Assembly (NCBI GenBank): GCA_035048485.1
Contig: CM068586.1
Coordinates: 51,760,167-51,824,166, forward strand
Direction of reading: 5' to 3'
From: Pteria penguin
Taxonomy: Eukaryota > Mollusca > Bivalvia > Pterioida > Pteriidae
Length of the DNA stretch: 64,000 nt
This document shows positions 1-13,000 of this stretch, piece by piece. Both the position numbers and the translations under genes were made by a program. The number at the start of each line of letters is the position of its first letter. Position 1 is the stretch's first letter. The notes under the pieces are model-generated. The model was not told the origin of the DNA and did not search any database. It saw only the letters and a program-made list of their open reading frames with translations.

Positions 1-289
1 GTTGCAAAGTTAGATCATTGGTTTATATTAATCAAAGACATCCATGCTACATTGTATTTATGGCTGTTTCCATTGTTGGGCAGTATATGTGTCTTAAGTT
101 TTCTTTTATGCTATTCATCATATTAACATTCACCATGAAAGGTATGATTTAAGTGATTTTATACCCCTGTTCTAATGTTGTGTCTGTGACACTTTCAGTA
201 CAACTTTAGTTCACATTCATACAATGGTGTATGCAGTGTGCTATTATTTTATGGCAATCGTAGCAATGCTGCTAGCCAAACAGGGAATC

Positions 290-690
290 CTTATTCCTTC
301 CAGGCACCTGGTCCCACCTCTGATTTGTGCATTTATGGCTGTGTGGCTAGCTAAACAAGAAATCCTTACTCCGTCCAGGCACCTGGTCCCACCCCTGATT
401 TGTGCATTTATGGCTGTGTGGCTAGCTAAACAAGAAATCCTTACTCCTTCCAGGCACCTGGTCCCACCTCTGATTTGTGCATTTATGGCTGTGTGGCTAG
501 CTAAACAAGAAATCCTTACTCCTCCCTGGCACCTGGTCCCACCTCTGATTTGTGCATTTATGGCTGTGTGGCTAGCTAAACAAGAAATCCTTACTCCTCC
601 CAGGCACCTGGTCTTGCCTTTGACAGGAGACAGTCCTCCCACACACCTGGGCTCACCTCTGATTTGTATATTTATGGCAGGTGTAGCTAG
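290..690 (+). repeat. 75-bp minisatellite, about 5 copies
   Basis: Five consecutive copies of a 75-bp unit begin at 301, 376, 451, 526 and 601; each contains 'ggcacctggtcccacctctg' and 'gtggctagctaaacaagaa'. Because 75 is a multiple of three, one frame stays open on each strand, which explains the repetitive 156- and 132-residue open frames here; they are not genes. The unit is the core of the dispersed family seen again at 14,370, 42,220, 44,231, 50,840, 56,160, 57,970, 61,225 and 63,540. Confidence 0.93.
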
Positions 691-903
691 CTAACAGTAG
701 ATATCGAACTCTCCCAAGCACCAAGAGTTACTTCTGGTTTCTAGGGGGCAGGTCCATGAATGTCTAACAGTGTGGATTGTTGGTGGTATCTACATTGTAC
801 TACCGCTATCATTAACAATTTTCACATTATGATATTACTATTATATATAATACATTCCCTTCATGGAAACTCACTGCATGATATTGATTTTTTTTTATTC
901 CAG

Positions 904-1063
904 AATGAATGTAGCAAGTATATTTACTGAACAGACAAAAGAGACTGCAGGAAATGTTGTAGAAGAAAATGATATGTCAAATACTGACACGACAGTATCA
1001 ACAAATTCAGAAACTGAACCAGATGGGAAAACAAAGAGGAAAAATCTTAAGAACATAATGAAT
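904..1063 (+). CDS. Exon a of the large gene (first visible coding exon)
   Basis: The acceptor 'tttttattccag' ends at 903 and the donor 'aat|gtgaga' follows 1063. It encodes 53 residues from the ATG at 905, acidic and Ser/Thr-rich, ending in a basic KTKRKNLKN stretch. One base (904) precedes the ATG, so this is either the initiator after a split 5' UTR or an internal Met with exons upstream of the window. Confidence 0.75.
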
Positions 1064-4000
1064 GTGAGAATCTTCAAATATAGATTATTACATGATTTAA
1101 ATTCAATATGTAATTTTTATACTCTACTGTGCAAAAGACAAGGTTTACGGTAGCACCTATTTTTTGCAAGTACTCTTGTAAACATGACATTTTTGGAGGC
1201 GTCATAAATTTGCCACAATAACTAACAACAAAGGTGTCATGTTAAAAACTCCTCCTGCATTCAAGATCCTGTAAACGATTTTTGTATTGGTCAGTGAAAA
1301 AGCTTTTACCATTGTAAACCTTCCAAAAGCTTGTTAGATCCTGTCATTCAGGTCCAGTGTGACCTTTGCAATAGCTAATTGCTTTATATTTAGCAGAATT
1401 ACTGCCCTTCGAGATAAATCAATCTTCAGAATTTTTCTGTGCTACCATTGTAAATATTTAAATTTCAAACTTAAATTTACTGTTCCAATAGACTTTAGTT
1501 TGACAAGTTACAAATGAAGCCGGACATTTGTTAAAATTGACCCTAGAGTTACTGCCCTTTGCAGAAAATCAGGCTTTCTCTTCTATTAGTTCAGATATTG
1601 AGGTAAAAATTCCAGGGTTATCCTTTCTACTATGGATTTAGGATAAATGTGATCCAAGTAGAATGTCAGTGTTAGGCTAAATGTATCCTTCTTCAGTTAT
1701 ACTTCAAGAACAGTAATGAACCTTTGATGTTATCCAGAATCAAGTTTCACTGAAAAATTATAGATTGTACTGTTACAGTAATTCTTTTGGTTCACAGGTT
1801 GTTTCAAGAAAAAGTGAGAGGAAAAAACAGACCCCTCGATCCTTCTCTCCAGACCCTGACCATGGTCCTGGAACTCATGGGTCCTCCAAGAGAAAGCAAC
1901 AGCATCCGCGGCACAACCTAAGATCTGTCACCGCCGCTAATAGACAGTGTGACATCTTGCCAGATGGTAATATATGTAGTGCATGCTATCATGATTAAAT
2001 GAAAGTGTTCCAGATAACTTACAAACATCTTAAAGAATTTGGACAGGGTAAGAGAGTGGGGGAAAGGGAACGGAGTGGGGAGGAGAGAAGAGAATTTGGA
2101 CAGGGAAATGAAGTAGGGGAAGGGAACAGAGTTGGGAGGAGAGAAGAGAATTTGGACAGGGAAATGGAGTGGGGAAAGGAATGGAGTGGGAAGGAGAGAA
2201 GAGAATTTGGACAGGGAAATGGAGTGGGGGAAGGGAACGGGGTGGGAAGGAGAGAAGAGAATTTGGACAGGGTAATGGAATGGAGGAAGGGAACGGAGTG
2301 GGAAGTAGAGAAGAGAATTTGGACAGGGATATGGAGTGGGGGAAGGGAACAGAGTGGGAAGGAGAGAAGAGAATTTGGACAGGGAAATGGACTGGGCGAA
2401 GGGAACAGAGTGGGAAGGAGATAAGAGAATTTGGACAGGGTAATGGAGTGGGGGGATTTACAGAGCAGGAAGAAGAGAAAAGGGATGGGAGCGGCAATGA
2501 TAAGAAAGTAGGGAGAGGGAGATATTAAGAGGGGAAAAGGGAGATTAAGATACAATCGTTATGGGAAACTTCACATCCCCATGTCTGCCTCCTCATGTTT
2601 CCTTTAATGTTGTTAGAATACGGTTTTGTTTAAGGGAGAACTAGATTGATTGCATAATATATTCATTTCTTATTCTTAACTTTTTAGCTCACCTGAGCCA
2701 AAGGCTCAAGTGAGCTATTGTGATCAATCACCGTCCGTCGTCCGTCGTTAACTTTTCACATTTTCGACTTCTTCTCCAGAACCACTGAACAGAATTTGAT
2801 GAAACTTGATAAGCATGTAGTACTCATGGTCCCCTACAAGTGTTGTTGTTTTTCGTCCGGATTCATCAACAGGTGGCGCCACCACAGGCAAAAGTAGGTC
2901 AAAGAGGGTACCCTTCTTCAGACCGGGGGCATACAGAGACAAACTGAATGCATAGGAATGATCTAGAGGGATGTGTGAAGAAGTGTTGTTATTTTTGGTT
3001 CCGTTCCGAAATCAAATTTTTGACGTTTTTTTGTACTTGGTAGTTTTAATGCAGAAAAGAGGTATTTTTTTCTTTTAGTAAACATTGATGCATTAATTTG
3101 GTTTAATTTGATCATTTTGATGGTAAGAAATACTACTGCGAAGAAAATTTTTCAATATTTTATGTTTTGGATTTTTTATGAATTTTTTAAGACTTTCAAG
3201 AAAAAGGGGGGGTGGGATAATTGGTGTAAACATTTCACATTTTGAACTTTTTCTTCGGAACCACTTGCTGGAATTCAATGAAACTTGGCATGCATCAAAC
3301 ACGCAAGGTCCCCGACAAATGTCGTCATCTTTGTCAGGATCCATGAACAGGTGGCACCACCACAGACAAAAGTAGGTCACAGAGGGTACCCTCCTTTGAC
3401 AAACTTCTTATTCAGATCGGGTGCATACAGCGACAAACCGACTGCATAGGAATGATTTAGAGGCATATGGGAAGAAGTGTTGATATTTTTGGTTCCATTC
3501 CGAAATCAAATTTTTGACGTTTTTTCATTTTTATTTTGGACTTTGTTATTTTAATGCATTAAATAGTTATTATTTTCTTTTAGTAAACATTGATGCATTC
3601 ATTTGATTTCATTCAATCATTTCTATGGTAAGGAATGCTGGTGCGAAGGAATTTTTTCAATATCTCGATTTTTGAATTTTTTATGAATTTTTTAAGACTT
3701 CCAAGAAAAGGGGGGGGGGGGGACAATTTTTCATATCTTCAACTTGATCTACAGAACAACTTGAAGGATTGTGATAAAACTGGGTAGGATGCAAGTACTC
3801 ATAGTCCTTTTCAAAGGTTTTGTTTTTTGTGCGGATCATCCAGAATGGTTAACAGATAATGCCACCATTTTTTTTTTTACACATCTAAATAAGTTTTTAG
3901 ATGTTTCTCAACACTCAACATATGAAATTAGGAATTTTACGTTTAAGACTTACAAAAAAAAAAGGGGGGGGGGGGGGGGTTTGGCCATTTTTCACATTTT

Positions 4001-7000
4001 CAACTTTTTCTACAAAACTGTTTGAAGGATTTTAATAAATCGTGGTAGAAATAAGTCACTTATGATCCTCTTCAAATTCTGTTGTTTTCGTCCAGACCTC
4101 TTTACAGGTGGCGCCACCATAGTCAAGAGTAGGTCACAAAAGAGTTCCCTCGTTTAACAATATTCTTTTTCATACGGGCTGTATACAGAGACAAACAGAA
4201 TGCATAGAAATGATCTAGAGGGATGAGTGAAGATGTATTGTCATTTTGGTTCCCTTCCAAAATCAAATTTTAGAATTTTTTTCGACATTTCTTTGGACTT
4301 AGTGATTCAATGCAGAAAAAAGTGTCATATTTCCTAGTTAATTGATAATGATGATTTCTTATGGACTATTGTGATCATAATTATGGTAAGGATTGTTACT
4401 TTGAAAGAATTTTGTCAATATCTCAATTTTTGGATTTTCTATGAATTTTTTAAGACTTCCAAATGAGGGTGTATAGTCCTGGAACAATTCAATCACATTT
4501 TTCACTTATGCTGTTATACCACATGAAAGATTTTAATGAAACATGGAATACATGAAGTACTAAAAGTCCTCTATCAATTTGGTAAATTTCATCCAAATTG
4601 GTTAACAGATAATGTCACCATGTCTAAAAAGCAGTTCTCACAATAGTACATATACCACTTGGTAATTGAAATATGGAGAGTAGCGGTTCAAATCCAGCTG
4701 TGGTCAAAATTTTTTTTTCATTTCTTTACACATCTAAATAAGTTTTTAGATGTTTCTCAACACTCAACATATGAAATTAGGCAATTTTAAGTTAGATCTG
4801 GACAATATTTGAAACAATTGTTGTTCATGACCCAGACTTGAAATCAGTTAACAAAAGGCCCCACCTAAAGAAAATGACTAACTTGTTGCCCTGAATGACT
4901 TCTTGCAGAGACAAAGGAAATGCTTAATATCAAAATCACCAGAATGGATGTGCAAAAAAGTGTTGTTTTTTATTCTAGCCTGAAATAAAATTTGACACAT
5001 TTTCAACATCTGTGTTGACTTAGTCACATTAATGCAAAAATAAATGAATTCTTCCTTCATGCATGACTGATAATCTAGGTACTCAGGTGAGCGATATAGG
5101 CCCACTTGGGCCTCTTGTTTAACATTTGTATTAGCATACAATCCAACCTGCTTTAAAGACCACCTGTATTTAGCAATTATCTGTCTTAAGCTTAAGTGAC
5201 CACTTTTGCACCTTTACTTAAGTGGTTACTTGAAACAGATTTGAATGTATTTGATTATGGATTTTTCTTCTTATTTTTTTTTTCTTTTCTCTTTTCTTTT
5301 TTTCTAACTTGGAACTGAATGGGAAGGGGGGACATTATCGTAAAACCTTGATGCTCTGAAGGCGAAATTTACACTGGGAGTAACGTCAAATGTTTTATTA
5401 TTTTTCAGGAAAGCCATTTCAGTGTGGATATTGTAATTCTCCCTATGTAGTCAATAGGCAAAGAAAACAGGCTCTGAGGGATAGGAGGTCCAAACATACT
5501 CCTATACCAAAAACCGTGGTAGAACCGACAACCGGCAAGGCCATACTACTCTGTAATGCCTGCAGTAAGTTAGTAGTAGATAATTAATGTTCTGATGTGT
5601 TTCATTCAAACGATGCACAAGTATTGATCGGGCTTAAAAAAAAATATCTTTGTTTCCTGTAACCCAACCGACCCCCAAAAAATGGCGCCCACTCATTTTT
5701 TTTTTTTTTCACCATTTACAAGAGCTGCCATTTCCAGAATCAAAATTCCGGAATCGGTTTTCTGAAACTTCACATTGTTGCTATATCAGGTGTTTTTAAA
5801 ACAAATATGGCGACCTCCATGGCATCAAGCCTCGTTGTACATGATGAATTATGTTGAACAATACCTTTTATTATACATTATGTATGTCTATCTGAATGTC
5901 AGGACATTTTCCATAGAAAAAAAAAAAAAGAAAGCCTACCTCCCGACCCTATATTTGTAGGTCATGTTACAGGAAACAAACATTTTTTTTTTGGCCTTGG
6001 CAAAATACAACAGTCTCATGGAAGGTGCTGCTTGTCGCAAAGAGAAGATTAGATTTTATCACGCGATTTTAACAAATGTAGATATTAAGAAGGCCTTGAT
6101 TTTGTCACATGCAAAGGGTTTGCTGTTACGACAGTATTCTTTTTTTTATTAAATCTGCAAAAAAGAAAAGTAGTATTCAATCATGATTTTGAAATGAAAT
6201 CTGACCTGCTCTGAGAAAGAGGCTTAAACGTCTTCAAACATAGCTCACAAAAGCTAATAATTACTTCATTTCGAGCAAGACTTCACTAACCAATCACCAG
6301 AAGAATATCATTTAGATGTTAGTGAAAACATCCTAATAACAAACAAATAAATGACTAAACACACTAAAAAGGGATTATAAAGATATTTATTTATACAAAT
6401 GTTATAGTGCCATCTCAAAATAGACAACTTAAGTGACGGTAGTCATTCAATTGTCAGGGAAAACCAATTTATTGACCTGCTCAACAGACAAACAATGGAA
6501 CAAACATTCAAAATTCTCTACAATATTCTCCATATGATAAACAAGGGATCAATCAGCAATTCAAGTTAAGAGAAATTTATAAATTTTGTTATTTGAACAT
6601 GTATTGAATTACAGTCATGTGATATATTACCTGGAACTTGTTTTACATGATTAAGTGACCTCACTAGCTCAAAACACTAAAATACTTAAAAATTTGATCA
6701 ACAAATGTCCATAGTCTTATGTTCCATAGTGAGATAAAAAATCAAGAAATTGAAATTTTCACGATTGTAATTTACTTCTGCTGTTTTATTCCATGAGATT
6801 CTTTCAAAAAACGGATACCATTGTGTATGTGCAATTTTCACAATATTTACACAATTTTCAAGGTCACCTTGTAGAAACAGTTGTAGTTTAGTTTGTAGCT
6901 TGGTTGTTTCATAAAAAAGAAGGCTTGGGTTAAAGTCTTATCAGTGACCTGTCTCCTACACTTCAGAGTAAAAATGGAGGTCCCATTTCCCCCATGAACA

Positions 7001-10000
7001 TTGGCTTATAAAAGATCCCTCACTGCTTGAGATGGGTCTACTATAAAGGTACACATTTTTGTGTAACACATTCGGAAGATCCTATCGCTGTATAAGTGAA
7101 ATAATCTTGCTGTGATGTAAAATTAGAATAAAATAAACAAAATATGTGTAGATCTAATCCTACCTGTGACAATACACTCATCTAGTATGTTGAATTTTAA
7201 TATCATCCAAATCTATTCTATTATTAGCCCATCTGAGTAAAAGGCTCATGTGAGCTAATGTCGAAGCTATTAGTTCATTCTCCTACACTGCCGGACTGAT
7301 ATTGATCAAACTTGGTATACTTGTATTACTAGCGGACATCTACAAAATTGGTGCATTTTTTATTCAAGTCTGTCAACAGGTGGCATCACCAAAGACAAGA
7401 ATATGCCCAAGATAATTTTCTTTTTCAAAAGGAATGCATGGGTGGTATTTGAGTGTTCTAAAAGGATGTAAGATTGAAGTTTGTTCTTTGTGTTACTGTA
7501 GGAAAAAGAACTTTCCATTGTGTTTTTTCAACATCTTTAGGACTTTCAGATAATTCCTTTAATTTATTCCTTGTAAATTGATTATAATGCATTGATTTTG
7601 TAGATTATAACTGATTTTTGTAATAAATGTTATTGGGAAAAAATGGAATACAGAAATAATTTTTAAAAATTTTTGAAAGATTAATAATAATTCTTAGAGC
7701 ATTGCTAAAGCAGTACATGTAAATACAATGAGAAAAGAAATATGAACATGATTTTGTGTCTGACTATAGATAGATGAAACTAAAGCAGATTTAAAACTAT
7801 ATTAAAAATAGCACGTGAATGATGTTATTTTGTCAAATTTTAGAAATTTTTGAAATACAATGATGAAAAATGCTCAGAATAATGATGAGAAAGTAGGAAG
7901 CAACATGAGTAAATGAGAATTAAAAAGTCGGCTAACGGGACGTTTTCGTCCATGGCTTACTCATATGCAAATACATATCATAACACAGGCAATGCACAGC
8001 CAGGTTTATGGCAATGCATGAACGAGGTTGTGAGTACATTCGGAAGACAAAGAAATGATGTGAAAAAGTTAAAATGAAAAAAAATCAAGACTGTGCTTGA
8101 AAGAAGTTTTCAGTATGAGGGAAATTATCGGGATAGATTTACATAAAAGCAGAAGCTGATAGTGATATGATGCAATATACAGACACTATTGATGATTCAA
8201 ACTACATTGGTACGATTGAAAGGTCTACATTATTAATATTGAATGAAGCACTCAAGATTTAAATAATTACTGCGATTACAATTAGCTATGGCTGTTACTG
8301 ATGCCACTATGACAGAGTAGAAATGATACCAAAATCATTTCCTCATTAATTTTGAAAATACCATAATTATGAATAACTTCATTTTGTAATGTATATAATT
8401 TATTCTTACATATAGTTCATACTTTATGTTACCTACACATTCAAATTATCTTATAGTTATTTTGATGTAAGTTCCTGAAAAGTTTTTAATTACCTTTGTC
8501 ACTTTTACTTAGGGAACACATTAGAGATAATTGTAAATGACACCTTAGGCAAATTTGAGTTCTCTGATATCCAGTGAACAGATAATCATTTAATTGTAAT
8601 GTTTGTACAGTACTTACTCTGAGCAGTTTGGCACCCAAGCTCAGGGCTTAGTTTATCACTCTGAAGTGTCAGAAACCTTTCTGTACAAGAAAAAGTAAAA
8701 GCATAATTACATAATTAGCCTTGGGCTTGTTTGGCACAATTTGCACTGAGGCTTACTGTCATTTGTTACTTTAAGAGTTTGATTTTAAAAAAGTGAGATA
8801 GAGGGATTCTTGTAAGACAGGGAGAGGATTGCAAGTCACTAACTAAGGCAGATGGTAGGAAGCCTTTGAAGAATGTAGACCTTACTACATAAGTTAGCCA
8901 GGAACTTGTAAATAATGTATATAGTGGATTGTTATTTGTGTGTAAATTGAACTATGGAAGATTGACAATAAATGTTGAAACTGTAATTCTGGATTGTGAC
9001 AGTTATATTGAAACTACTTGATTGTAGTCTTGACTGCCTAACTAAATGTTAGGCAGCTTAATATTTGACTATCATCGCATGGCAGCAGAGCTAATTCCCC
9101 CAGCAGCCTCAGCACTTATAGATTAGTGTCAGAGGCACATTCACACCACGGTGATACCACCACAAAGAGGGTATTTATCATTACACTAATTGCAGCCATG
9201 CACGTACAATGAAGATAGGCCATATGGGGGGATATCTAAAATTACTTGTCAGTAACATGTGCATGTGAATCGATCATTATTATTCTTTTGTCGTTTGTTT
9301 TCAATTGCCATGTCAATTGTTTTAAAGATATCACTTTCTGAAGGAGAAATTGAAATTATCTTTTTATAAGACCAGATCTCTCAGACACTCCCTGGCATCA
9401 TAGCGGCAATGTTTAAAAATAGTAATTCTCTGAAAAAAATCTCAACTGCACTATATTCAGCTGTGTAGTACATTTCAATCAAAATCTTTGAACACAGAAG
9501 TTTCATTGACTATAAGTCAATAAAGGGCAGTAACTAAGATGACAGTGTCCTGAATTTCATTCAAAGTATCACTTAAACAAAATTATGGAAAAAAAGAATA
9601 TTCAATGGAATTTTAAAAATCTTGACTGCACTATATACAAGTGTAATAAATGTCTATCAAAATTTAATTACATGTCAATAAATGGCCAAAACTGATATAA
9701 TACTGATTGTGCTAAAATTCAATCAAGTACCTCACAGTATAATCATAAAATATTCTGGAAAAAAGAATATTCAACAGAATTTTGATTGTTTTTCTGTCAT
9801 TAAAGGGCCATAACTCAGTCAGAAATAGACAGAATCTGATGAAACATGAATTTGATCTATTAACTCAACTACATAGAACAGTGTATCAATTTTCAATCAA
9901 ATACCTCAAAATTTAGTATAAAATGAAACCAGAAAATTCATTTATTTTCAGTCATTAAAGGACCATTAACTTGGTGAAATATTAACAAAATCTCACAAAA

Positions 10001-13000
10001 CAGGACTTTGAACTGTAACACTGTTACACACAATTTTTACAAAATTTCAATCAAATATCTCAAAGTTTCATAAAAAAGAATTCCAGAAAACAAAAGTTAC
10101 AGATGGACAGATGGAGACAAACCTATAGCATTGTATGATTACATGTATGCCATATTATTTGTAATAACAAGGTTTGAAGGATTTCTCCTCCAGACCTAAT
10201 TGAAACATTTTGATAAAACTTGTTATGTAATGTAGTATTCAACTTCTCCTACATACATTGCTGTTTTAGACTATATCTATTGAGGAATGGATCCAGGGTA
10301 GGGGAACATACCCTGAAGAGGGTACCCTTCTTTGAGAAACATTTCCTTCAGAGCATATGCATTGATCATTACACCTAATGATTTAGAATAATCTGGAGTC
10401 TTTTAAAAAGTATTGGTGATTTTGGTTCTATTCTAAATTTAAAATTTTGACACTTTTTATACATTTTTTTTTTGGGGGGGGGGGAGGATTGACCATTTTC
10501 TGCTACCCGGTATTTTTAGGTAATTCCTTAGATTTTTTCCTTGTAGGTTGCTTATTATGCATTGATTTTCTGTATTTTAACAGATTTTATTGTAATAAAT
10601 GTAATCAGAAGAAATGAAATAATATAATACATACTACAAGTATTACAATTAGCTTTGACAGAAGACTCCTTCAGAATTAGGGGTATGATTTTTGTTGAAA
10701 CTTGGTAGGGATGAAGTACTCGAGATCCTCTACAAATCAAATCCATCACGAGATGGGTCCTGGGATGGATAACATAGCTCAAAGAAGGGTTCATAAATAA
10801 TTCGATAAAGTCTTTCTTCAGAGTGGCTGTATAGATCATTGCTCTGATTGCATCAAAGTGTGGGTGGGTGTCTTAGGAAGTGGTAGTGATTTGGGTTTAG
10901 TTATGAAATCAAATTTTTGACATTCTTTTTACTTCTTTTTGAACTAAGTCATTTCCACATAGTTTTTTTGTCATTTTATTGATTTATTCAAAATAGAAAG
11001 CCAAAAAAGCATTTTTGTTTAATTGCGTTTATTAGGAAATATCTATTTTAAGAGTTATTTACAATAATAATATCCTTTTCTCAGTTTTTGATATATGCCA
11101 GTTCTAGAAAAAGAACTGGAAAGAAAATAGTTCAGACTCCACCGAAGGCAAATAAATATATAATTATACATATATATATATATATATTTTTTTTTTTTTA
11201 AATTCTATACCAACAGAAGATCTAAATTATTTTTTGAAAACATGGAAAATAAAAAACTCTCTCTATCTTTTCCACATATTTTTATATCACATTCTTGATT
11301 TATTCATCGTAGACATAGAGAAGCAAGTTTACAGCCTTTTGTCAGTTGTCATTGGTTTCTTGTAAATATAAAAACATAACAGAGTTTCTAATAGTCTGTT
11401 TGCCCTTGAAAATTGGTATGAATAAACTTACTGAATCACTGACCTTTCTGCACTCATTTTGATAGAACAAGGAAGTTTATTAAGTGAAAAATATGCATAC
11501 AAGAACTATATATACAATTTGAATAATTATAATTTTTATTGATGTATTTCCAACTTAGTTGCAAAAATTTAATTACAATTCGTATCATTTCATGTTATTG
11601 ACGTGTAGGTATTGAATAATTGAATAGCGTTTTTCCTTTATTTTCATTTGTACACGTACATGTGTCAGACTTAATGGCAAAATAATTGATAAAATTGTAA
11701 TTTGAGTGGTAGTTATTTGTTATTTTGATTACTATTCGTTCCATAATTGATACATCTGTAAGGACCGCACACCAATCAGAATTAAGTGCATGCTTCACAA
11801 AATAGAAGCTATAGATTTTTCTGTATTATTTTCAGTTTGTACTAAATGCCTCATATATCATGTTTTGATTCTAAGAATTGCATCATTCTATTTGTTAAAT
11901 AGCAATTTAAGCATTAAAATCATTATGAAAATTCTGGCACGAAGCCCCATATATCATGTAAAATATGAAATATGTATATTTGCTCAAAGTCTTCATTTGT
12001 AAACGGCTATACTGTACTTGGAATGACAATAAGACTGATTATACTGCTATAAAACATGTTGTTATGTAATATTTATAGCAAAAAGGAATAAAAAGTAAAA
12101 AGATAAAATTAAACTTGACTGTTTATTCTTGTGTGTTATGGTCACATGTATATAATTTATTCAATTTTCCCTTACTGCATTATCAATTATAGAGTTCAGT
12201 TTAGTAATGAGGTAGATATTACATCACTCTTAATGACCTAATACTACATGTATTGTCTGTTCAAAATCCACCTGTAGTAAGAGGTCACTTGCCTTGAGTG
12301 ACCACTTTTCTACCTTTCTTTTGGTGGTTTGTTGGTTGATTGGTGTTTTATGTTGTTTTCAACAGTCTATGCTCTCAGATCGATAGATTTGGGCTTATTG
12401 TTTTTGTCCTGTCTATTTATCTATTTGTTTGTCTGTCTGTTTGTCTATTGTCAACTTTAACCTTGGTTATAACTTATGAACCGTGGGGGATAGAGACTTC
12501 ATATTTCACATGCATACTCAATTACTGAAGCTCTTTCAAATGACACCAAGGTCAATGACCTTTTGACCTTGACAATGACCATCATGGTTTGTTGCCGCTG
12601 GGGGCATAAGTGTTTCATGAAACAACTTGTTGAGTTATGTCGCAACATGGAAGCAGGAGGTAACCAACCTCTGAAACATTGTTGTGCAATCCCGTAATCA
12701 AATTTAGATCATCCCTGCTGCAAGCCAAGCACTAAACCTGTGACTAAATCAGATCTGTTCCTCTCTATTGGTGGTCACTGTAAAACAAGTTTAACTGTGT
12801 AAATTAGGATAAAACATCCAATGTAAGTCATAAATACATTAATGCATATCATTAAATACATCATACATAATAATTGTATTAAAAGGTGAAATTAGGGAAA
12901 GACCTCAGAAGAAGAAAAAAGAAGCATCACCAACAAGTGAAGAGGATAAACAAAAACATTTGGAAAGTTGCGAAGCTTTTGGGAAAGAAATTGCTGAAAA

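Larger units (their letters stand above)
5575..12885. other. Intron 3 of the large gene (about 7.3 kb, repeat-bearing)
   Basis: No supported exon lies between 5565 and 12885. The intron holds A/T-rich unique sequence plus separately listed repeats: SINE-like (6925), 'ctgagtaaaaggctc' fragment (7225), 'gggccataact' tandem element (9400), a further dispersed repeat (10185) and a 12390 element. Open frames here are short, lack conserved composition and are not reported as genes. Confidence 0.7.

Noticed and set aside
2019..2555. Open frames of 119-178 residues on both strands
   Set aside because: They are produced by the 56-bp purine-rich minisatellite. The period is not a multiple of three and no non-repeat sequence is included.
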